This document shows, piece after piece, positions 35,145 to 42,571 of a stretch of DNA of 64,000 nucleotides. Where the stretch lies: NCBI RefSeq assembly GCF_017355935.1, contig NZ_JAFIQT010000001.1:992001-1056000 (forward strand), read 5' to 3'. The position numbers were made by a program, and so were the translations under genes. The notes beneath the pieces are model-generated. The model was not told the origin of the DNA and ran no database searches. It saw only the letters and a program-made list of their open reading frames with translations. How positions within the stretch are numbered: the stretch's first letter is position 1; the number at the start of each line of letters is the position of its first letter. The stretch comes from Telluribacter humicola. Lineage in GTDB: Bacteria; Bacteroidota; Bacteroidia; Cytophagales; Spirosomataceae.

Positions 35145-37526
35145 ATGATCTATAACTACCTAAAAATAGCCTGGCGGAACCTGATAAGGGCTAAGGTGTA
35201 TGCGTTTATCAATATGGCAGGACTGGCTGTGGGGATGGCGGCGGCTGTACTTATTTTTTTGTGGATACAGAGTGAGCTGAGCTACGACCGCTTTTACAGT
35301 ACAACGGACCGCCTCTATCAGGTGTATAATCGGGACAAGATTGATGGCGAGCCTATGGTCTGGGGTAATACGCCCATACCGCTGGCTCCGACCTTAAAAG
35401 CCGAATTCCCTGATGTCGAAGAAACTACGCGGTATCTACCACTCACTCTGCTGCTCTCGGCCAATGGCAAACATATAAATAGGCAAGGCGCATTTGCGGA
35501 TGCCAGCTTCTTTCACCTGTTTGACTTTCCGTTCCTGGCGGGAAATGGCGATCAGTCTCTGGCGGAAAACAATGGAATAGTCATTACAAAGTCCCTGGCC
35601 GAAAGACTTTTTGGTACTACGGATGCTCTGGGTAAAATCGTACAGATAGAGCATAAAGATAACTTTCTGGTGACGGGCATACTGGAAGATCTACCAGGCA
35701 ATACACAGTTCAATGCTGTAGAGTACTTTCTGCCCTGGAGCCATTTTATGGCTATGGGCTGGGGTTCTGACCATTGGAACTCCAACAACTATTTTACCTA
35801 CGTATTGCTGAAAGAAAAGGCTAATCCGGATGCCGTTAACGAGAAAATCAAGCATGTCACGGCGAATCGCCTTAAAGGTATACTTCCGGATATTTCCAAT
35901 CGGAGTATCTTTCTGCATCCGGCCAGCAAATGGAATTTGTATTCCAAAGTGGAAAATGGAGAACTGGTAGGTGGAAAGATTACTACAGTCCGGCTGTTTG
36001 GAATCATCGCCATCTTTATCCTACTGATTGCCTGCGTCAATTTTGTGAATCTGAGTACGGCCCGAAGCGATAAGCGCGCGAAGGAAGTAGGCGTACGAAA
36101 GGTAGCCGGCGCGAATAAGGCCGCATTAGTCTTCCAATTTATCAGTGAGTCGGTGCTACTGACGTTTTTCTCCGGAATAGTAGCTGCGGTGATAGTACTC
36201 ACTCTTATTCCCACTTTTAGCAACCTGGTGGGGCAACCCCTATCCCTCAACCTGGAATCAGGGAGCTTCTGGTTATTTGCCGTTGCTTTTGTCTTATTCA
36301 CCGGACTAGTGGCGGGCCTGTACCCGGCCTTTTTCCTTTCCAACTTTCAGCCCGTGAAAGTAATGAAGGGTACCTACAAAACATCTGGAGCTGTTTTTCC
36401 GCTCAGAAAGGGGCTAGTTGTTCTGCAATTTACCTTTGCACTTGTACTCATCGTGGCTACGCTGGTGATTAAGCAGCAACTCGATTACGCCCAGAACCGG
36501 GAGAGTGGCTATGATCGGGCTAACCTGCTATACACGGTATTAGCGGGTGAATTGGGAAGCCACTTTGGTACCTTACGGGAAGAGTTGATCAATAGTGGTG
36601 CGGCCGTTGCCGTCACCAAGTCATTAGGCCCCATCACTAATATCAATACACGTCAGTGGGGTGTTTCGTGGCCAGGAAGTACCTCTGATGATAAGAATAC
36701 TGAATTTAATCTATTTGGTGCTGATCAGGATTTTGTACCAACTACGGGAGCTACCCTACTGCTGGGCCGGGAAATCGATGTACGCAAGTACCCGACCGAT
36801 TCGGCGGCTATAGTACTCAACGAAGCCGCTGTAAAGGCCATGCGGTTGGCGGACCCGATTGGTACTAAAATAAGCTACAATGATCGGGAATGGCAGGTAG
36901 TGGGGGTAGTAAAGGATTTTATCTTTGCGTCTCCGTACCAGCCCGTCAACCCCGCTATCATAGAGGGACCAGGTAGTCCGCTCGCGCACCAGTGGACAAA
37001 CATCCGGCTCAATCCACAGCATAGTACTGCTCAAAACCTGGCTACCATCGAAGGTATTTTCAAAAAGCATAATCCCGGTTATCCTTTTGAATACACGTTT
37101 GCGGATGATTCGTATAACGCCAAGTTTGCGGCGGAGCAGCGCACAGGTACTTTGACCAGCCTCTTCACCGGACTGACCATTTTTATTTCCTGCCTGGGGC
37201 TGTTCGGATTGGCCGCCTACATGGCTCAGCAACGTACCAAAGAGATCGGAGTGCGCAAGGTACTGGGTGCCACCGTGGGCAGCGTCGTCCGTCTTCTGAC
37301 CCATGACTTTATGGTACTTATGGCCCTGGCATTTGTCCTGGCTGCACCCGTGGGTTGGTACATTATGGAAAAATGGCTTCAGGAATATGAGTACCGGATA
37401 GCTATCGATCTGAAAATATTTATCCTGACTCTATTGTCTTCGCTGCTGATTGTGGTACTCACGGTCAGTTCCCAGGCTATCAAAGCCGCCCTGATGAATC
37501 CGGTGAAGTCACTAAGGAGCGAGTAA
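35145..37526 (+). CDS. Double-FtsX ABC permease, array member 12
   Basis: A 793-residue permease. N-terminus MIYNYLKIAWRNLIRAKVY; TM1 ends IFLWIQSELSYDRFY as in member 7; first signature AKEVGVRKVAGAN near residue 312 after IACVNFVNLSTARS; second signature TKEIGVRKVLGAT near 698. The last helices are divergent (LTHDFMVLMALAFVLAAPVGWY) and VSSQAIKAALMNPVKSLRSE closes the protein. The second periplasmic domain has LLGREIDVRKYPTDSA where others show AGRxFS. It starts 114 bases after member 11; 63 bases separate it from member 13. Confidence 0.93.
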   Translation: MIYNYLKIAWRNLIRAKVYAFINMAGLAVGMAAAVLIFLWIQSELSYDRFYSTTDRLYQVYNRDKIDGEPMVWGNTPIPLAPTLKAEFPDVEETTRYLPLTLLLSANGKHINRQGAFADASFFHLFDFPFLAGNGDQSLAENNGIVITKSLAERLFGTTDALGKIVQIEHKDNFLVTGILEDLPGNTQFNAVEYFLPWSHFMAMGWGSDHWNSNNYFTYVLLKEKANPDAVNEKIKHVTANRLKGILPDISNRSIFLHPASKWNLYSKVENGELVGGKITTVRLFGIIAIFILLIACVNFVNLSTARSDKRAKEVGVRKVAGANKAALVFQFISESVLLTFFSGIVAAVIVLTLIPTFSNLVGQPLSLNLESGSFWLFAVAFVLFTGLVAGLYPAFFLSNFQPVKVMKGTYKTSGAVFPLRKGLVVLQFTFALVLIVATLVIKQQLDYAQNRESGYDRANLLYTVLAGELGSHFGTLREELINSGAAVAVTKSLGPITNINTRQWGVSWPGSTSDDKNTEFNLFGADQDFVPTTGATLLLGREIDVRKYPTDSAAIVLNEAAVKAMRLADPIGTKISYNDREWQVVGVVKDFIFASPYQPVNPAIIEGPGSPLAHQWTNIRLNPQHSTAQNLATIEGIFKKHNPGYPFEYTFADDSYNAKFAAEQRTGTLTSLFTGLTIFISCLGLFGLAAYMAQQRTKEIGVRKVLGATVGSVVRLLTHDFMVLMALAFVLAAPVGWYIMEKWLQEYEYRIAIDLKIFILTLLSSLLIVVLTVSSQAIKAALMNPVKSLRSE

Positions 37527-37589
37527 TGTATAATTTAAGAACCAGTAACTAACGAGCTAATATCTAAAACTTAATTACCTAACATAGCC

Positions 37590-40013
37590 ATGATTAAAAA
37601 CTACTTCAAAATCGCAATTCGTACACTCTGGAAAGGCCGGGGCTTTGCCGCTATCAATGTGGTGGGGCTGTCGGTGGCATTCTGTATCTGTGTTTTTCTG
37701 TTCCTGACCGCCTACCGTCAGTTGACTTATGATTCTTTCCATGAAGATGGAGACCGTATTTTTCAGACTTACTTTTTTTCCAATGATCCCGAACGGACTA
37801 CGCGGTCGGGTGGTATGCCCATGCCACTTACTCCGGCCCTGAAAGAAGAATTCCCCGAGGTGCAGGCCGCTACCCGGGTTCTGACCGGCAGAACCAGCCT
37901 TATTACGTATCAGGGAAGGTACTTTGATAAGCTGGTTGGAAAGACGGATCAGGATTTCTTAAAGATCTTTTCGTTTCCCCTGCTCAAAGGCAACCGGGAA
38001 ACTGCGCTACATAGCCTGAGCAGCATTGTGATCAGCAAGACTTTGGCGGAGGCGGTATTTGGTACCGAAGATCCCATTGGCAAGCAGATGCAGGTGGGCA
38101 GCGAAGGCAGCGAAAGAACCTACCTGGTCAGTGCCGTCATGGATGATATACCCGATAATTCCTCTATACAGTGTGATGCGCTGGTCCGGATCGAAAGTAC
38201 GGCCGAATACCAGAATCAGAAAGATAGCTGGGACTCCCATACGCATCCGGTTTTTGTTAAAGTAGCGCCCGGGGTTGAACAAAGTACACTGGAAGCGCGT
38301 CTGAAACCATTTGCCGCCAAGTACTTTCCAGCTTCAATTGAGGCTCTTCAAAAGAAAGGAGCTACCCCCGATGAGCGTGGCGATTTGTTTGCCATCCGGC
38401 TGCAGCCACTGTCGGATGTACATTTTAATACCGAAATTTCCGGAGGTAAAGGAGCGCCCATTGCCGTGGTGTATGCTATTATCGGAATCGGACTATTCAT
38501 ACTGCTGATTGCTTCTATCAATTTTATTAATCTCAGTATTGCCCGATCATTTACCCGTCTGCGCGAGATGGGGGTCCGAAAGTCATTGGGAGCTATCAAA
38601 GCTCAGCTTTTTATCCAGATCTGGGGCGAGTCCCTGCTGGTGTGTATTATCGGCTTTACGGTTGGCTTTTTGCTGGCACTTAATTTGGTGCCTGCTTTCA
38701 ATGCTACGTTTGATGCGCGTATCCAGATAGTTCAGCTATTCCAGCCGGGCTTTATAGCTATCATGCTGGGGATTTTTGTATTGGTTTCGCTGGTCGCGGG
38801 AGGTTATCCGGCCTGGAAAATGGCGCGCTTCAATCCGGTAGAGGTGTTGAAAGGAAAGATCGCCACCGAACGTCCGGGGATACTGCGCAACTCGCTGATC
38901 GTAACCCAATTTGCTATTTCCTGTCTGTTCATATGCTTTACCATAGTAGCTACGCAGCAGATCAATCACCTGCGTCAAAAGCCGCTGGGCTTTCAGAAAG
39001 AGCAGGTAGTGAGTATTCCGGTTGGTAACCGGGTCAACGGCCGGCAGGTACTGCAACGCCTGCGCAACCAATTTGCCAATGATCCGGCGGTGCTGTCGGT
39101 AACGGGTAGCGGAGTGAATCTGGGGAGGGGTAAAGACCGGGTTTCTTCACGGACTACGCTTGGATTTACCTATAAAGGCAAAGAGGTCGATACCGACTGG
39201 CTGCTGGTTGACTATGACTACCTCAAGACACTGAACATAAAGCTGCTGGAAGGGCGGGAGTTCGATCCGGCCTATCCAAGCGATTCGGTCAACCGGGTTA
39301 TTATTACCGAAAGCATGGCCAGGGCCATTGGCAACAGCAATCCGCTAGGTAGTTATTTTGAAACTGATACTGCAGGTACCCGATTCCAGATCATCGGTCT
39401 GGTCCCTGACTTTCAGCTCTACTCCGTGGCTGAGGAAGCCAAGCCCATTACGATGCACTTATCCGCCTCCGAGCCGATCAACTATGTATTTGTAAGGGTG
39501 TCGCCCAACCAACTGGTGGGTACCATGGATAAGCTGAAAAACGTGTGGCGTGAAGTAGCGCCGGCCTCCGAATTCATGGGTACTTTCCTGGATGAGAACA
39601 TCGACAACTGGTACCGCAATGAGCAGTCCCTGACGAGGATTTTCAGCCTGGCCTCCACCATTACCATCATACTATCCTGCCTGGGACTATTTGCTATCGC
39701 CCTGCTGGTTATTGAGCAGCGGACCAAGGAGATTGGAATCCGTAAGGTAATGGGCGCCAGTATAAGCAACGTTGTACTCATGCTCACCCGCGACTTTGTC
39801 AAGCTGGTCCTGATTGCGCTGGCCATTGCCATTCCGCTGGCCTGGTTTGGTCTGCAACAGTGGCTGAAACAGTACTCCTACCGAATTGAAATAAATGCCT
39901 GGGTATTTGTGGGCGTGGCGGTGGCGGCTATCTGTATAGCGCTGGCTACGGTAAGCTACCAGAGTATCAAGGCCGCGCTGATGAATCCGGTGAAGTCGCT
40001 ACGGAGCGAGTGA
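37590..40013 (+). CDS. Double-FtsX ABC permease, array member 13 (last full member of second run)
   Basis: An 807-residue permease with several unusual positions. The helix before the first signature reads LIASINFINLSIARS, with Ser for Cys, and the signature itself is LREMGVRKSLGAI near residue 324. The second signature TKEIGIRKVMGAS is near 712 within IALLVIEQRTKEIG. TM1 contains VAFCICVFLFLTAYRQLTYD instead of the common GLxxGxxxxLL core. GLVPDFQLYSV replaces the GVVKDFH motif in the second periplasmic domain. The tail ALMNPVKSLRSE is conventional. It is followed after 45 bases by an NTF2-like secreted protein. Confidence 0.92.
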   Translation: MIKNYFKIAIRTLWKGRGFAAINVVGLSVAFCICVFLFLTAYRQLTYDSFHEDGDRIFQTYFFSNDPERTTRSGGMPMPLTPALKEEFPEVQAATRVLTGRTSLITYQGRYFDKLVGKTDQDFLKIFSFPLLKGNRETALHSLSSIVISKTLAEAVFGTEDPIGKQMQVGSEGSERTYLVSAVMDDIPDNSSIQCDALVRIESTAEYQNQKDSWDSHTHPVFVKVAPGVEQSTLEARLKPFAAKYFPASIEALQKKGATPDERGDLFAIRLQPLSDVHFNTEISGGKGAPIAVVYAIIGIGLFILLIASINFINLSIARSFTRLREMGVRKSLGAIKAQLFIQIWGESLLVCIIGFTVGFLLALNLVPAFNATFDARIQIVQLFQPGFIAIMLGIFVLVSLVAGGYPAWKMARFNPVEVLKGKIATERPGILRNSLIVTQFAISCLFICFTIVATQQINHLRQKPLGFQKEQVVSIPVGNRVNGRQVLQRLRNQFANDPAVLSVTGSGVNLGRGKDRVSSRTTLGFTYKGKEVDTDWLLVDYDYLKTLNIKLLEGREFDPAYPSDSVNRVIITESMARAIGNSNPLGSYFETDTAGTRFQIIGLVPDFQLYSVAEEAKPITMHLSASEPINYVFVRVSPNQLVGTMDKLKNVWREVAPASEFMGTFLDENIDNWYRNEQSLTRIFSLASTITIILSCLGLFAIALLVIEQRTKEIGIRKVMGASISNVVLMLTRDFVKLVLIALAIAIPLAWFGLQQWLKQYSYRIEINAWVFVGVAVAAICIALATVSYQSIKAALMNPVKSLRSE

Positions 40014-40050
40014 TATAAAATGTAGAATGTATAATTTAAAATTAATAATG
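40014..40050. repeat. AT-rich TATAATG/GAAT intergenic repeat
   Basis: TATAAAATGTAGAATGTATA then ATTTAAAATTAATAATG fills the 45-base gap between member 13 and the NTF2-like gene. Confidence 0.6.
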
Positions 40051-40058
40051 GACTAGCT

Positions 40059-40526
40059 ATGAGAAAGTTACTTGTAATAACCCTGTTGATGGCGGCACTT
40101 ACCGGTGCTCAGGCCCAAAACAACCAAACCGAAGACCTGGCGGCCGTGAAGCAGGCCTGCTTTAACTACATTGATGCCTTCTACAAAGTAGATACCACGC
40201 TGGCGTACCAGAGTATTCATCCGAGCCTGCAGAAGCGGGGCTTCTCGTACAGTATGAAGGATAATAATTACTCCCGGCAGCTGGAGATGCCGTTTCCAGC
40301 GCTGATCAGCCTGGCTAAAGTATGGAACAAAGACGGCAATCGTACCAACGCGCAGTCACCGCGGGAGGTGGAGGTATTTGAAATAGCGGATAAGACCGCC
40401 TCGGCCAAAGTCAAGGCCGTATGGGGCATTGACTACATTCACCTCATGAAGGAGAATGGTACTTGGTACATCGTGAATGTGTTGTGGCAGTCGCCGCCGA
40501 AGTTTACGCAGCAGCCCCGGCAGTAG
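40059..40526 (+). CDS. Secreted NTF2-like / putative lumazine-binding family protein
   Basis: A 155-residue protein with a clear signal peptide (MRKLLVITLLMAALTGAQAQ) and a single cone-shaped NTF2-like domain. An N-terminal helix pair (AVKQACFNYIDAFYKVDTTLAYQSIH) is followed by strands ending with WGIDYIHLMKENGTWYIVNVLW. The pattern matches the 'putative lumazine-binding' Bacteroidota proteins, whose ligand is unknown. It lies 45 bases behind permease member 13 and is probably the last gene of that run. An exact hairpin lies downstream but lacks a T tract. Confidence 0.75.
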   Translation: MRKLLVITLLMAALTGAQAQNNQTEDLAAVKQACFNYIDAFYKVDTTLAYQSIHPSLQKRGFSYSMKDNNYSRQLEMPFPALISLAKVWNKDGNRTNAQSPREVEVFEIADKTASAKVKAVWGIDYIHLMKENGTWYIVNVLWQSPPKFTQQPRQ

Positions 40527-40591
40527 CCAACTATTACTTCGTGTCCTGAATTATTTGTAGAGTAAACGCAAATCTGACCGTTGCCATTTAC

Positions 40592-40616
40592 GGTACCCCA
40601 CTAACGGTGGGGTACC
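40592..40616. repeat. Perfect hairpin, possible terminator without T tract
   Basis: GGTACCCCAC-TAACG-GTGGGGTACC: 10-base perfect arms with a 5-base loop. It lies 66 bases after the NTF2-like stop codon and its right arm overlaps the start of the permease 3' remnant. Confidence 0.6.
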
Positions 40617-40666
40617 AATTGGTTAGAGCTGCGCTGATAGATCCGGTGAGATCACTGCGGAGCGAG
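40613..40666 (+). pseudogene. Remnant of a permease 3' end
   Basis: Eighteen in-frame codons read YQLVRAALIDPVRSLRSE, matching the YQSIRAALMNPVRSLRSE C-terminus of the array permeases. The stop codon has become TGG (40667-40669). Nothing recognisable of the gene lies upstream: the NTF2-like gene ends at 40526 and a hairpin precedes the match. This marks a former permease copy deleted except for its last codons. Confidence 0.75.
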
Positions 40667-40696
40667 TGGTATCAGGCAGAGCCCGTACTACCTAGA

Positions 40697-41212
40697 TCAG
40701 ACGGGCTCATGCCCTCTGCCCCAAAGTACCCGTTGCCGGATGAAGTAATCCAGGAGCAGGAGCATACAGGTAGCGATTAATGTTAGCGGATAAAGTACGG
40801 GTACCCGTGCGATAGCCTGTGTGAAACCGGAGAAAGCGCTCCCGGTTTGTTCCCAAAAGGCAGAAGCAGATGGTTGTAGTTCGGGTGATGGAGATACCAG
40901 CAGGTTACCCACCACGAGCAGAGCGAAGCAAGCGGCTATGAGGTACCCTGCTTTTTTGCTGATAATGGGTTCCACTGGCTTGGGGGCTGTCGCTTCTACC
41001 TGGGCCATGATGCGCTGGGCCAAAGCGGCAGAAGGCTGCTCCGGAGTAGTTTGCCGCAGCAAAGTGTGCAGGGCTATATCCTGCTCGGCCTCCGCACGGA
41101 CGGCGCTCATCAGGCGGTCGGTGAAGTCGGTGGCGGGCTGGTCAGGTCCGGCCTGCTGGATTAGTTTTTTGAAATTATCGTTTTCCATGCTTCTTACTAG
41201 ATTCCTGTTCAC
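40697..41212 (-). CDS. Membrane protein coupled to the ECF sigma factor, putative anti-sigma factor
   Basis: A protein of 171 residues if it starts at GTG 41212, or 163 if at ATG 41188 (MENDNFKKLI). The GTG overlaps the sigma-factor stop codon (GTGA), so translation is probably coupled. A soluble, Ala/Gln-rich N-terminal part (DFTDRLMSAVRAEAEQD) is followed by two TM segments, AGYLIAACFALLVVGNLLV near residue 88 and YPLTLIATCMLLLLDYFI near 140. No zinc-finger HxxxCxxC anti-sigma motif is visible. Position and topology support a membrane-bound regulator of the sigma factor, but no family was recognised. Confidence 0.6.
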   Translation of the reverse strand: MNRNLVRSMENDNFKKLIQQAGPDQPATDFTDRLMSAVRAEAEQDIALHTLLRQTTPEQPSAALAQRIMAQVEATAPKPVEPIISKKAGYLIAACFALLVVGNLLVSPSPELQPSASAFWEQTGSAFSGFTQAIARVPVLYPLTLIATCMLLLLDYFIRQRVLWGRGHEPV

Positions 41213-41760
41213 AACAAAAAACGTAATTCTTTCTCGAGTATTTTCCGGGCCCGAAACAGCTTCACCTTGATGTTGGCGGCCGTCAGTCCGGTTATTTCTT
41301 CAATCTCTCTGATCGTGTTTTCGTTCATATAGAACAACGTAATCACGACCCCTTCCATCTCCGGTAGCTTCTGAATGGCCTGCCTGACGTACTTCTGCCG
41401 CTCTTCGTCCTGTAGGTACTCCAGCGGCGGACTGGACGTATCGTCGGTGTAATTTTCGCTCAGGTCGTCGTCCAGAGCCAGGATAAGTACTCCTTGCTTC
41501 TGTCGTTTGGAAACCGACGTGCGATACACGATGGTATACAACCAGGTAGAAAACTTGGCCTTGCCCGCAAACTGGTGCAGCTGCTGGTACGCCTTCACAA
41601 AGCTTTCCTGCGCTACGTCTTCGGCTTCTTCACTGTTCCGCATGATCTTCAGCGCCAGGGTGTAGGCCATAGCCTTGTAGCGCTCCACCAGGAAAGCAAA
41701 AGCCGCCAGATCTCCCTGAAGTACCTTATCAATATATACCTGATCTTCCGTAGCTTTCAT
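41209..41760 (-). CDS. ECF-type RNA polymerase sigma factor
   Basis: A 183-residue sigma-70 family factor. Region 2 spans about residues 22-88 (FLVERYKAMAYTLALKIM, EEAEDVAQESFVKAYQ, FSTWLYTIVYRTSVSK) and recognises the -10 element and core polymerase. Region 4 covers about 125-180 (LPEMEGVVITLFYMNE, TIREIEEITGLTAANIKVKL, FRARKILEKEL) and contains the helix-turn-helix. The linker LDDDLSENYTDDTSSPP separates them. It is the first gene of a two-gene unit with the membrane protein that overlaps its stop. A DUF6249-like membrane protein is divergent. The target regulon is not evident. Confidence 0.93.
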   Translation of the reverse strand: MKATEDQVYIDKVLQGDLAAFAFLVERYKAMAYTLALKIMRNSEEAEDVAQESFVKAYQQLHQFAGKAKFSTWLYTIVYRTSVSKRQKQGVLILALDDDLSENYTDDTSSPPLEYLQDEERQKYVRQAIQKLPEMEGVVITLFYMNENTIREIEEITGLTAANIKVKLFRARKILEKELRFLL

Positions 41761-41914
41761 TTATTTCGTGAGCAGAGGCGCACTCATAAGACCATGTTTG
41801 TTAGGGTCAGGTTACAGCTTCGAGTGAGAAAATTTATTTTTATAAAAAGCTGTAACCACAGCCTGGGTACCCCGGTCTTATAGGTAGTAGACAACAAAAA
41901 ATATAAAGATACCC

Positions 41915-42259
41915 ATGACACCTACCCTTATTTTTTTAGGAGGTTTTGCCGCAATTTTCGGGATTGTTTACGTGTTTCTGATGACGCGCCACAAAGAACG
42001 TATTACTCTGATAGAACGCGGTGTGGAGGCCTCCATTCTAGTTCCGAAAAGTAGGTCTTCCATCTCACCTACGCTGAAGTTCGGAATGCTCTTTGTAGGC
42101 ATTGGCTCAGGTATTCTGGTAGGTATACCTCTTGGTAATCTGCTGCATGAATTTTACGATACGCCTAAGGCCATTGCTCCCTTAGCTATGGTTTTTCTCC
42201 TGGGAGGTCTGAGCCTGATTGTTAATTTTATCATTGAGCGCAAGCTTAAAGACGAGTAG
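41915..42259 (+). CDS. Small membrane protein, DUF6249-like
   Basis: A 114-residue protein with three TM segments: residues 3-22 (PTLIFLGGFAAIFGIVYVFL), about 53-75 (LKFGMLFVGIGSGILVGIPL) and about 87-107 (IAPLAMVFLLGGLSLIVNFI). A short cytoplasmic loop contains the conserved-looking RHKERITLIERGVEA. The pattern fits DUF6249 membrane proteins, which often lie next to ECF sigma operons in Bacteroidota. It is divergent from the sigma gene across 154 bases. Its function is unknown; a role in sigma signalling is inferred from position only. Confidence 0.7.
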   Translation: MTPTLIFLGGFAAIFGIVYVFLMTRHKERITLIERGVEASILVPKSRSSISPTLKFGMLFVGIGSGILVGIPLGNLLHEFYDTPKAIAPLAMVFLLGGLSLIVNFIIERKLKDE

Positions 42260-42571
42260 TGTACATTATACTTCGCCTTAAACAGATCTCTTCTCTTTCC
42301 CTCTACACTTGTATCTGACCGCTTATCACTAAATTGGAAAGTTTCGGTATGCTACCTTGTTAAACAAAGTACCTTTCTATACATTTATACTAATGAATAT
42401 ATAAACAGGGCTCGAGAGCTGGCCAGCCATTGATAAGCGGAGCCCTGATATAATTGCCTCGGGCAGAACCTGTAAACCCACTTAAAGTACCTTCCCATTG
42501 CTCGAAAACTGATCTGTTTTCGCCGGGAGAACTATGTCTTAATACCTAGCAGCCATAAAACTCTATTAGCC
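42260..42571. other. 312-base intergenic region before the second receptor
   Basis: No gene is visible in either strand. It contains a 7-bp inverted repeat CGAAAAC-TGATCT-GTTTTCG at 42503-42522, 50 bases before the receptor start, which could be an operator or mRNA hairpin. No convincing promoter was identified. Confidence 0.4.
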
